Below the pieces are notes generated by a model, which saw only the letters and a program-made list of their open reading frames with translations, did no database searches and had not been told where the DNA came from. This document shows, piece after piece, positions 1-9,564 of a DNA stretch of 64,000 nucleotides. Source of the DNA: Ceratopteris richardii (lineage: Eukaryota > Streptophyta > Polypodiopsida > Polypodiales > Pteridaceae); contig CM035439.1 in the NCBI GenBank assembly GCA_020310875.1, forward strand, positions 143,953,200-144,017,199. Reading direction: 5' to 3'. A program made the translations under genes and the position numbers. Each line of letters begins with the position of its first letter. The first letter of the stretch is position 1.

Positions 1-3000
1 TGATTATTGATAGAGCCTTGACGCTGTGCTTCCCAAAATTGCGTCCAAGAGCGTCTGCGGGGTACAGGACAAAATGATGGGTTTACCTGAAGCGCATATG
101 GTGATGCTTCCCACTGTACCCGCAAAGTCGGATTCTTCTCCAAAATTTTTCTTCGCCATATGGGATCCGCCTTCTCAAATTCCTCTTGAGTATACTTGAA
201 AGTGTCATGCTGGAATTGAAGGTTATGGTCCGGATCTTTATTCGTGGTAGTCTTTATATACATGCGCGTCTGTTCTTTAAGTAGACCATATGGTACATCG
301 AAGGGCTTCAAAATTTGATCTAGCTGTTTATTGTCTATTCGAGCTTCTTTCATTATTTGTATTATTTGATCTTCAAAATCAGCAGTGAGCTGGGACACCA
401 GTAGTGCCCTTTCTGGTCTGCTCAATTCTGCAATGTCGCGTGTGTTAGGTTCTAGTGGAACCTCCTTTTCCGCCCTTATTGGTGAATGATACAAGGGGGG
501 GGAGAGAGGACGTACCTCTTCCTCCACAGTAGCCATTGTTTCCGGAGGAACTACTGGTGTCCCTTGTTTCTCTGTTAGCTCAATCTGCTCCTGCAGCCGT
601 TTGATGATATTATCTTTATCCTTGAGCTCCTCTTCAGCCTTTGTAAGTTTTTCTTGATGTTTGATTAATTCCTGTGCCACGATATGCATGTGATCTGTGT
701 CTTCCTTGCACTGTCGGAAATAATCTTTCTCGGCTTTTTTCCATTTCTTTCGTAGAGCTGCAGTATCATTCATATATTTCTGTTCCCATTCTGCAATTGT
801 CTCTTGCTCCCGCTTGAGCTGATCTGCCATTTTGGTCAACTTTGCTTCCATGTCTTTTATGTCCTCATTTGTTTTGTCAAGATCTGTCGATGGTTGATCA
901 CTGAGGAGAGTTGTCATTAGCTCCTTGTTTCTGTCCCTTAGTTGGTCTGCTTCTTCCATGCTCACCTTGAGCTGTGACTCGAGTACTTTGCTACGAGTCT
1001 GTATTCTTGTTTTCTCTTTTTCAGTTACTTCCAGTTTCTTCGTTAGCTCCAACACTTGCTCTTTCAGTTGGGCATTCTCCTTTTCTAATGTTTTGCATTG
1101 TGTTTTGGTTGTTTTTATCTCTTCCTGTTTCTTCAACACCTGAGCTTCTACTTTAGATAATTTCTTTGCCAAATTCATACCTTCTTTCTTAAGCTCCTGT
1201 TTGTCGAGCATGGCCTGGTCGTAATCTTCATCAGCATCAAGCATCAGTTGTTGAGTGTCTAGTGCCGTGCGGATCATATCCTGCACCACCGGCTTGAGCT
1301 GAGCTATATCCACATTCAACCATGTCTTCGTTATGTCTGGTGTTTCTCCTGTTTGTACATCTTGTCCCTGTGCTACGTGGATCAATTCTTTGTGTGGTTG
1401 TCGGACCTGTAGTTGTATATTAAATTCTGCTTCATTTTCGACCGTTTTACGAACTTTCGTGGCACTCCCTTGAAATGTTACATCTAGAGGGGACGGTTCT
1501 GCCACAACCCTTAGTGGTGTGAAGGGTTCTTCGTCTTCTTTTTCTTCTTCTGGAGGCTTGTCCTCAGATATCATTGCATGCGTCTCAGCGTCAGACTTGT
1601 CCTCCTTTGTGTGGGTGATGGAGGCATCCTTCGCTTGCATAGTGTTTTGCCCTTCTTCTTCTGCCTTCTCTATGGTTGTATTCTGGTCTGCCAGCGATGA
1701 TTGACCTTTTTCTTTGTTGTCCGCTTGGGCTTCGTCATAGTTTACTTCATTTAATTCGGCCCACTGGCCATCATCTTTCGATTCACTTTTAATATCTACA
1801 TCCAATAATGATGTAGTTTGCTTTTCTTGGGCGTCGGATCCTGAACTTGAATTGTCTAGCCCAATCTCCCGAGATCTGTGTACCTTAGTGAGTTTTCTTT
1901 TTGGTTTTTGAACTGTTGCAGCCTGTTGATAGTGATGACCCTGCACTGGTAGATTGATTTGTCCTTCTGTATATTTGTGAGTCTCCTCCAGTGCTTGAGT
2001 TAATTCTTCTTCCGTAATCTTTTTGGGTCCTTGAGTGGTGGTGGTAGGCAGCACATGTACTCTCTTTGGTTGTGGTGCTTCTTCCTCTTTCTGTAGAACT
2101 TCTCTAGGCCGCTTTGTACCTCTCATGGTTCCTCTCATCCGCGGTTGCGAACTTGTTTCTGTTTCTTCTGCTTGCTTGCTCCCTTTCTTTTGTTTAGGTA
2201 CAGTAGCATTCTTGACATATTGAGCCAGCTCCATTGAAGATGGCATCTCCCGCAAATACTCGCGCATGCCCAATGCATGGTAAATCATGATCGTGAGGGC
2301 AGTGGTTCCATTAAGGAATTTTTTATTTTCCCATTTCTTCTTGGCCTCGAACAATCTTTCCTGCACATATGGTGTGAGATTTACCTGATTGCCGATCTGT
2401 TTTATGGCATGAGACAATAATTGGACAATAATTTTTTGAGGGGCCGTGTATCTGTTCATACTCGGGAAGCAGAAGTGTTGATGAATCAACCTGACTTCCT
2501 CTTCAATATCCACTCTATTAATGTCGACAAAGGTTCTAGTATTTGCTCCACGAATTTCTTCTTTGGCCGTGTTGACACCATCTTTTTCCCATTCAAAAGC
2601 TTCTTTGATTAAGTCGTGGGAGAACTGAATAACTACCCATTCGCCATTCTTATCCATCACATTGGCTTCTGGCACCAATGGATCATGTAGTGCTGGTCTT
2701 AAAGTGTTCATGACCTGTGTGCATCGTTGGAAGTCCGGCTTGTAGATAGGTAGCTCAAAATACTTGTGAATTCCTGCTTTCTTCATGATATCGATTGTAG
2801 ATGGCATTCCATGTAAAATCTTGAAGTCCTGGGACATGATCGGAAAGTGGTGATCCGTGTCCATGATCTTTATGTTGGCCAAGAAAAGATACTCTTCCAC
2901 GGGCTGTTCATCTCTGAACTAATGTCCTTTTGCTTTCGTAAGACATTGGGGAGGAAATTCTTGGACCTCCTCTTGGATTGTAGCTTCAGAATCTTCAGAA

Positions 3001-3005
3001 GCCAT
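1..3005 (-). CDS. E1 accessory ORF downstream of integrase: globular domain plus long coiled coil, open at the window edge
   Basis: A minus-strand frame starts at ATG 3005-3003 (MASEDSEATIQEE) and stays open to base 1, about 1000 codons, apart from one TAG at 2921-2919 (codon 29). A restart at ATG 2864 would give a protein that is still open at the edge. The first roughly 300 residues look globular, with motifs such as FELPIYKPDF and EWVVIQFSHDLIKEAF. Residues about 300-560 are acidic and low in complexity. About 560-850 is a heptad-rich coiled coil (KKEGMNLAKKLSKVEAQVL). The tail is more ordered. I see no signal peptide or membrane segment, so it is not envelope-like. It lies 280 bp after the polyprotein and is preceded directly by a splice-acceptor-like CAG. 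Family A/B has an ORF at the same place with a similar layout. Function is unknown. Confidence 0.75.
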
Positions 3006-3250
3006 CTGCACTTAATATAGAGTATGAATTAGTATCCATATTTTTTCTAGAAATCCTCCTCCATGCGTTGATTAATAATTTGATATTGCTCCGAGTGCAT
3101 GGTGCCGTCCCTTTCCCGTGGGTGTGAGGAGGGTAATACCTGAATTTTTTATGTATTTTTATATTTTTTTGCTGAAAAGTAAACATAAAAGTTAGTCCAT
3201 AGCCGAAGCGTTCAGTGAATTTTTGGAGTAATATTTTTATGTATTTACAA
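3006..3250 (-). promoter_or_regulatory. Intron-like splice signals between E1 polyprotein and accessory ORF
   Basis: On the minus strand this spacer holds GACTAACTTTTATG followed by a T-rich tract and CTTTTCAG (CAG at 3174-3172). About 30 bases later comes CAG/GTATTA, a donor-like site with the intron starting at 3139. Then comes GATACTAATTCATAC, a near-perfect branch site, and GTGCAG ending at 3006, directly before the accessory ATG. This suggests that the accessory ORF is translated from a spliced subgenomic RNA. E4 keeps a similar branch site and pyrimidine tract at about 30245-30290. Splicing is inferred from motifs only. Confidence 0.45.
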
Positions 3251-3285
3251 GTGATTTCCCATTTCTCAAGGGAAAATGTGTGAGA

Positions 3286-6200
3286 CTATCCGGAAGTAGA
3301 AAAAAGACGTGCCGAATGCTTGGCCTTGTAATATGGCCCTATCATGCATACTTTGGGTGCATCAGACACAACATGAGTGCAATCAGGGGTGTTGTCTCCT
3401 CGATCCTCTGCTCCTCGTGGTAGTTTTGGTTTCCACGCCCATTTTGAGAACACTGAGAGAGGTCGTCGGTTTTTCTCGATTCGTATAGTTGCTCGTGTTC
3501 CATTTGCCTTATCCACAGCCCGATTGGATTTGACCTTTCTTTGCGATCTTTTCTGATGATTCGTTTGTGTTGGTGAGATTTGCCGTGTCTGTTGTGGTGT
3601 TTCCTCTTTTGTCCTTACATTCGGTTTAGCTGCCTGTATGACCTTTTTGGGAATCCATATCTGATGTCGAGATCTTTGCGCTTCAAGCAGGGACTTGGCA
3701 ATCCATACTTGTACTGGTTCTTTTCGTTTGTAGTTCTTCGTAGCTGGTTTGGTGATGCCTGTTTCCTTCTTCAAAGCGCTTGTGGACATTTTTTGACTCT
3801 GTACTTGATCCTTTCGTACCCACATATATTTGGATGGTTGTCTGTTCGAGTATCTGCTTGTTAGTTTCCAATAGTATGAACTTTGGATACTTTGAGCCTG
3901 TTTAGGAGAGGGCGTCTCCTCGATGGTTGGCTGATCCTTATTCACATCGGGTAGCTTCGACGCTATAGGGGATGTCGCAAAGATTAAAGTTTCAATTTCT
4001 ATGCATTTGCTTTCTGAGTGTTGAGCACAGTCGCTACTATCTTTCGTCGCTTCTTGAACTTCCTCTGATCTTGGTATTGACATGGCTTGGTTACATGGTT
4101 TCTCTTCAAGCAAGCTGAAAACCTCCTTATGCCCTATCGTGGCTGAAATATATCCTTGAGCCAGATGGATACATGCTTCTGTTTCAATGATCCAGTCTTG
4201 TCCTAGAATGAAGTCTTCTATTAAATCGTTATCCTCACATACTAGGACTCTTTGTTCCATGGAGGAATTTCCTATGTGGAGGGATACATTCGTCGTACCA
4301 ATGCAGTCTAGGGTGTGACCTCCTATTCCTATTAGTTTGGCTTTTGTGGGATTCAATTGCAATTGCAGCTCGTCTGCTATTCTCTTTCGCATGCAGCTAA
4401 GGCCTGCTCCTGAGTCTATCAATGCGTCTATCAATGTATACTCTGTCTTGCCAATCCCTAGGTTTAGGTAAGGTTGTGTTTTACATATACCCGTTGTGTC
4501 ACCATTTTTGACCTGATAGTTTGCCATAGGGATGGGCTCTTCTCCTACTCGATATCTCTCGTCTCTTTCTCTTATCCACTCTTTCCGTTTTCTAATGCGT
4601 TCTAGTGCTTCTTGTCGGGCTTCTTCTCGAATTCGTTCTTCTTCCTTTTTCCTATTTTGAGCTCCCAACAGTCGCGCTAGTATTTGATCAGTCAATGGTT
4701 CCATGAATCGTTTCACTCGGCATCCACTGATGTAATTGTTAAGAATGTCTCCGTCTAGAGTGGCGAGATTCACTGCACCACTAGAGGAGATTCGATTTAT
4801 GATCAGGGGTCCATATCCACGTTTCTGTAGTTTCTTTGCATGTTGTTTTAGGGTGTATACTAGGACTAAGTCGCCTTCTTTTAGTCCCTTATCTTTAATA
4901 TGTGAGTCATAGTATGCCTTTTGTCTCCGCTTAGCGGCGTAGATGCCTGCTACCGCTTGCAATCTAGTCTCGTGCAGCTTTTCAATTTGATCTAATTGCT
5001 GAGACAATTCATGACCGTTCCACTCATATTGCTGGGCTACTTTTAATGTAGGCACTAAGAAGTCAATTGGCAAAATTGCATTCTGCCCATACACTAGGTT
5101 GAAAGGTGTAGTTCCAATGGCCGTTTTATATGCCACTCGGAAGGCCCAAATTGCGTGATGCAATTGTTTGTCCCAATCTGACCTTCCATTATTGACAATC
5201 TTTGTCAAAACAGTACATAGTACTTTGTTGGAGCTTTCAACCTGTCCATTAGCTTGAGGATGGTATGGGGCTGATTTTTTATGAATCACTAGAAAGTCAT
5301 TCATTAGCGATTCAATGACTTCGTTTAGGAAATGAGTTCCTCGATCACTCACTATCTCGATCGGTAGTCCAAATCGTGTGAAAATGTGCTCAAAGAGAAA
5401 TTTTGCTGTGGTTTGAGCATCATTTTTTCGAGTGGCTTTTGCTTCTACCCACTTTGTTAAGTAGTCGGTGGCTACTATGATGTATTCAGCATGAGATCCT
5501 TTGGCCGGTGGATTGATAGGTCCTATGAAGTGAATTCCCCACTTGGTAAATGCTCTCGCACAAACCATGGGTCTTAAAGGCATGTCATCTCTTCTAATGG
5601 GATATTTTGCTCTCTGGCACGTTTCGCAGTTTCTCACATATGTCTCTGCGTCCATATGTAGAGTTGGCCACCACAAGCCTGCAAAGAGAATCATCTTGAC
5701 CGTTCTGTCTGCTGAAAAATGTCCTCCAGCCGCTCCTGCGTGTGCCATTTCTAATATGGGAAGATATTCTCCTTCATGTACGCATAATCTGAGTTGATTG
5801 TCTTTTCCTCTTCTAAACAGTTGTTTCCCCATTATCACATAATCCTTGCTCATTTCTTCTAGGGATCGCTTTCTTGCTAGACTAGCCCCTATTTCGTGCT
5901 CTTTCGTTTTGAGGAATTGCACTAATGATTTACTCCAATTAGGCACAATGGTAGAAAAAGGTAAGGACACGTGATCCTCTGGGCTAATTTCTTTGCATTC
6001 CACACAATTATTTACATGCTCGTGAACGTCCTTGGACATATCAGGCCAATATACGCCTAATCTTTTTAATTCTCGTATTGTTCCATGCATTCCTTGATGG
6101 GTTTTCCACTTGTTCACATGTGCTTGGTTGATCAGTTGTTTTTGTTCATCCTCCTCTACACATCTGAGTAATACTCCATTTGGTTCCTTGTAGTACACAC

Positions 6201-8619
6201 TTCCTGCGACGATGTGTAAGTTCCTTGATTGAAGAATTTCTTTTTTGCTATTCCTGTTGATTGGGTGTTGAGGGCCATGCGTAAGTATAGGGGTCAATTT
6301 TTCTGCCCACTTCGGACATACTTCTAGATTAAACAGATAAGCATCTGGTAAATCATCAGGCACTCCGCTAGGTGGCTCTCCGTGTTTTAACCTAGAAAGG
6401 TGGTCTGCTCTCACATGTGTGTTTCCTTTTTTGACTATTACCTCAAAGTCAAACTCCATTAGTAACAAGAACCATCGTACCAATCTCCCTGTGTTGCAAG
6501 GCTTATTGACTAAATACAACAAAGCTTGATGGTCTATGAAGAATTTGAACTTGTTGGCTAAGAGGTAATGTCTAAACTTCTTCACTGCATAGACCATTCC
6601 TAAGCCCTCTCTTTCAGTAGTCGTGTAATTTCTCTCTGCTTGGTTTAATTGTCTACTCGCGTAAGCTATTGGATGATCAAGCTTTCCTTCATCAGCCGGT
6701 TGAGCTAGGATACATCCAATTGCATAGTTCGAAGCATCAACATGAATATGAAAAGGCTTGCTCCAGTTGGGGGATTTTAGAATTGGGGCTGTACTCAGCC
6801 TCTTTTTAAGCTCGTTGAAGGCCTTCTCACACTCGTCTGTCCAAGTGAACTGAGTCAATAGACCGTACAAGGGTTTAGCTATTATGGCATACATGTGAAT
6901 AAACCTACGGTAATATCCACAATGTCCCATAAAGGCTTGTACTTCCTTTGCATTCTTGGGTCTTGGTAAGTCCAATATGACTTTAATCTTATCCTCATCT
7001 GTAGATATCCCATTTCTTGAGACTATGTGTCCGAGTATTTTTCCTTGTCTTACCATGAAGACACATTTTTCTGGGTTTAAGCAGACTCTATACTGCCTAC
7101 ATTTGTTGAATATCTTCCTTAATTCCGGTATGTGATCGGGTCTTTGATTGGAGTACGTGCAAAGGTCATCTACATACACTTCCATGCTTTTTTTCAAAAA
7201 TTCCTTGAAAACGTGACACATTAATCGTTGGAAGGTAGCCGGTGCATTAGTGAGTCCAAAGGGCATCACTCTGAATGCATACACACCCCACTCAGTGGCA
7301 AATGCTGTCTTGTGTTGATCCTCAGTCGCAATAGCTACCTGATTGTATCCGGAGAAACCATCTAAGAAGCTATAGACCTCTTTACCTGCTACCCTCTCCA
7401 ATAGATGGTCCGTAATCGGTAATGGGTAGCTATCACGTATGGTGGCTGCATTCACCTTCTTCAGATTTATGCACACTCTCAATTTTCCATTTTTCTTAGG
7501 CACTACTACTAACGGCGATACCCATTCTGTGTGTTCTATCTCGTATATGAATCCTGCCGCCAGTAGTTTGTCTATTTCCTCCTTAATCTTCGCTGCATAG
7601 ACTTCATTGTAAGTATAAGGACGTTGTTTGGAGGGTTTTGCCTCTGCTGTCATGGGTATTCGATGGGAACAAATAGAGGGTTCTACCCCTTTGAGATCTT
7701 TATAGGTCCATGCGAATACATCTCGGTACTCCCGGATAAGGTGTATGAGTTCCTCTTCTTCCTCTTCAGATACGTCTTTACCAATATAAGTGCACCTTTC
7801 TTCTCCTTCCTCAACCGTCACAATAATTTTTTTTGTTTGTTCTTTGTTGTCATACGCCTCTCCGTCTCGTGCTTCTCGTTTAGGCATTTGAATGGCTACT
7901 TTTCTTTCCTCCACTTCGTATCTTTTAAAATGTTCAGGAACTTCAAAAAGATCTGGGTCCGGTTCTCCTTGACTCATGTTTTCCTCCTGCTTGTGTATTG
8001 TCCCATTAGTTTCAATTGCTAAGATCTTTGTTGGTTCCTGTTCTTTCTGATTCCTAATAGTATTTAAGTAATCTTCTTCAGAGTCAAATTTCGGATCCAT
8101 CTCAATGCTTTCATATTCCTCTTTCCACTCTTTTTCCAGGATTTCCCCTTCCTCTACTTCTTGAAGGACAACCATATAAAGGTTTACATCATAACCTTCC
8201 TCATCTATGCATTCGTTCACTGTCAAAACTTCCTCGTTTACGCATACGTCTAGAGTGGCCAAGATCTCCATCCATCCATGGGGTTCAAACATCTCATCAG
8301 TAAAAATTTGCGGCATATAAGTGGGATCCTCTACTGAGCGAAAGTTATGATGTCCTACCGGCCAAGGCTGCCTTTTGCTCTCTTCTCTCTTGGCTTCCTT
8401 ACACATCCATAACTGGGCATCCTCATGCATCCACGATTGATCACTCGATCCGGCACTATGAATGGATAGGTCATCTTCTTCTTTGTGGACTGGATTCCAT
8501 TGTAATGGAGGGACATCTCGATACGCAAACGTGTGCAAGTTTATCTTGGTGGTATTTCCTTGATGTTGTAGGTATAAAGAATCCTTGCCCCAATCCTGAA
8601 CAACTCGCATTTGTCTCAT
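3286..8619 (-). CDS. pol: E1 pol: RT, RNase H, two H2C2 modules, integrase, second protease, W-motif tail
   Basis: The 1777-residue frame holds, in order: the end of protease 1; an acidic linker; reverse transcriptase (about 330-565) with FLDGFSGYNQ and YVDD at 482-485; RNase H (about 620-760) with D628, E671 or nearby, and D696; a first H2C2 module (about 785-880, HVNKWKTH and CVEC); a second H2C2 module (about 915-1003, HAGAAGGH and CETC); and the integrase core (about 1020-1150). The integrase first aspartate is His1030 (GIHFIGP), while D1092 and E1128 keep the D-35-E spacing. A second retropepsin follows (about 1390-1480: IDSGAG at 1401, flap GIGGH, ILGQDWI). The tail repeats W[VI]xK motifs near residues 1600, 1639, 1655 and 1729. 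The frame is continuous with the upstream ORFs and was split from protease 1 by TGA 8628-8626. The His1030 change should abolish strand transfer. Confidence 0.93.
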   Translation of the reverse strand: MRQMRVVQDWGKDSLYLQHQGNTTKINLHTFAYRDVPPLQWNPVHKEEDDLSIHSAGSSDQSWMHEDAQLWMCKEAKREESKRQPWPVGHHNFRSVEDPTYMPQIFTDEMFEPHGWMEILATLDVCVNEEVLTVNECIDEEGYDVNLYMVVLQEVEEGEILEKEWKEEYESIEMDPKFDSEEDYLNTIRNQKEQEPTKILAIETNGTIHKQEENMSQGEPDPDLFEVPEHFKRYEVEERKVAIQMPKREARDGEAYDNKEQTKKIIVTVEEGEERCTYIGKDVSEEEEEELIHLIREYRDVFAWTYKDLKGVEPSICSHRIPMTAEAKPSKQRPYTYNEVYAAKIKEEIDKLLAAGFIYEIEHTEWVSPLVVVPKKNGKLRVCINLKKVNAATIRDSYPLPITDHLLERVAGKEVYSFLDGFSGYNQVAIATEDQHKTAFATEWGVYAFRVMPFGLTNAPATFQRLMCHVFKEFLKKSMEVYVDDLCTYSNQRPDHIPELRKIFNKCRQYRVCLNPEKCVFMVRQGKILGHIVSRNGISTDEDKIKVILDLPRPKNAKEVQAFMGHCGYYRRFIHMYAIIAKPLYGLLTQFTWTDECEKAFNELKKRLSTAPILKSPNWSKPFHIHVDASNYAIGCILAQPADEGKLDHPIAYASRQLNQAERNYTTTEREGLGMVYAVKKFRHYLLANKFKFFIDHQALLYLVNKPCNTGRLVRWFLLLMEFDFEVIVKKGNTHVRADHLSRLKHGEPPSGVPDDLPDAYLFNLEVCPKWAEKLTPILTHGPQHPINRNSKKEILQSRNLHIVAGSVYYKEPNGVLLRCVEEDEQKQLINQAHVNKWKTHQGMHGTIRELKRLGVYWPDMSKDVHEHVNNCVECKEISPEDHVSLPFSTIVPNWSKSLVQFLKTKEHEIGASLARKRSLEEMSKDYVIMGKQLFRRGKDNQLRLCVHEGEYLPILEMAHAGAAGGHFSADRTVKMILFAGLWWPTLHMDAETYVRNCETCQRAKYPIRRDDMPLRPMVCARAFTKWGIHFIGPINPPAKGSHAEYIIVATDYLTKWVEAKATRKNDAQTTAKFLFEHIFTRFGLPIEIVSDRGTHFLNEVIESLMNDFLVIHKKSAPYHPQANGQVESSNKVLCTVLTKIVNNGRSDWDKQLHHAIWAFRVAYKTAIGTTPFNLVYGQNAILPIDFLVPTLKVAQQYEWNGHELSQQLDQIEKLHETRLQAVAGIYAAKRRQKAYYDSHIKDKGLKEGDLVLVYTLKQHAKKLQKRGYGPLIINRISSSGAVNLATLDGDILNNYISGCRVKRFMEPLTDQILARLLGAQNRKKEEERIREEARQEALERIRKRKEWIRERDERYRVGEEPIPMANYQVKNGDTTGICKTQPYLNLGIGKTEYTLIDALIDSGAGLSCMRKRIADELQLQLNPTKAKLIGIGGHTLDCIGTTNVSLHIGNSSMEQRVLVCEDNDLIEDFILGQDWIIETEACIHLAQGYISATIGHKEVFSLLEEKPCNQAMSIPRSEEVQEATKDSSDCAQHSESKCIEIETLIFATSPIASKLPDVNKDQPTIEETPSPKQAQSIQSSYYWKLTSRYSNRQPSKYMWVRKDQVQSQKMSTSALKKETGITKPATKNYKRKEPVQVWIAKSLLEAQRSRHQIWIPKKVIQAAKPNVRTKEETPQQTRQISPTQTNHQKRSQRKVKSNRAVDKANGTRATIRIEKNRRPLSVFSKWAWKPKLPRGAEDRGDNTPDCTHVVSDAPKVCMIGPYYKAKHSARLFSTSG

Positions 8620-8625
8620 AAAGGG

Positions 8626-9537
8626 TCATCCTAATATCATTTCGTAGTTATTTGCTTTCTCGAATTTACAGATGGCTAATGTGTGTTCGAATTCTACTCC
8701 GCAAGTGGTCAGTTTGATCCTTTCCAATATTCCTAAGGGTTTCTCTACATGACCATCTGCTAATTGGAGTTTCATGCGCGTGGGTCGTAAGGCAGGTTTT
8801 CCCCATTTTTCCCATATTTCCTTGGTGGCAATCCCTACCCCCGCTCCCGTATCTAGGATGGCCTTGGTCATGTACCCATTGTAGGTGACAGGTAAGCACG
8901 TATTACCTTCATCTCCTTCACTAAATTCTCCTACTTTATCAACTGGAACTTGTATTGTGGAGTGGTTTTCTTTTTCCTTTCCTTTCATTTCTCCTTTCTC
9001 TGCCAGTGACTCTAATTGGTTTGCTAACTGTCTCCATAGATGTGGTTTAAGTTGAAGCAACTCTTCCACCGTCAATTTGCATTGCACCTTCGTTTTCTTA
9101 AGTTCTGTTAGATTGTGTGAACTCTCTTCTGAGTTTCCTTTTTCTTTCCCATGTACTATGGGTGCTCGTATTATTATAGACTCTCTTTCATATTCTCCCA
9201 TGTAGTTAGGCAATGTTGAAATGCTCATGGTTTCCTCTATTCCTTTATCAAATCTTGACACTTCCTCATATGCTTCCTCCAGGTTATGATCATGGTGACT
9301 ATCTTCCCCAACTATTACCTCAAAAGGAGGTGGACTGATTCCCTCCTTTTTCCATTGCTCTTCTCTAATTCTTTTCCACAAGTCTTTGGACCAATCTTCC
9401 TCTAGGTCGGGTATTATGGATACCTGTTCCCCTTGAAATTTCATTCGTTCATTTCGATCATCTTCCCGTCTAGGTTCCTTATCCTTAGGTTGGATGCACT
9501 CTTCGTATAGTTCCTGTGCGATCCTTGTTTCAGGCAA
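8626..9537 (-). CDS. E1 linker and first aspartic protease (retropepsin) of the polyprotein
   Basis: This 303-residue piece is in the same phase as gag and pol. The N-terminal 190 residues are charged and low in complexity. The protease occupies about 210-303, with catalytic DTGAG at 229-233 and the closing EMILG, which continues after the stop as PFMRQ in the next ORF; the family consensus is ILGRPF. It is bounded by TAG 9567-9565 upstream (after EVA) and TGA 8628-8626 downstream. The latter replaces an arginine codon that is AGA in E4. The internal ATG at 9537 is only the first methionine after the stop, not a likely native start. In an intact element this protease would cut gag from pol. 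Confidence 0.9.
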   Translation of the reverse strand: MPETRIAQELYEECIQPKDKEPRREDDRNERMKFQGEQVSIIPDLEEDWSKDLWKRIREEQWKKEGISPPPFEVIVGEDSHHDHNLEEAYEEVSRFDKGIEETMSISTLPNYMGEYERESIIIRAPIVHGKEKGNSEESSHNLTELKKTKVQCKLTVEELLQLKPHLWRQLANQLESLAEKGEMKGKEKENHSTIQVPVDKVGEFSEGDEGNTCLPVTYNGYMTKAILDTGAGVGIATKEIWEKWGKPALRPTRMKLQLADGHVEKPLGILERIKLTTCGVEFEHTLAICKFEKANNYEMILG

Positions 9538-9564
9538 AATTGGGATAGTTTTTTCTAGAGTCGC

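Noticed and set aside
1..3005. Envelope-like gene in E1
   Set aside because: The position after integrase fits an env-like gene, but there is no signal peptide, membrane segment or glycoprotein character; the coiled coil is cytosolic in type.
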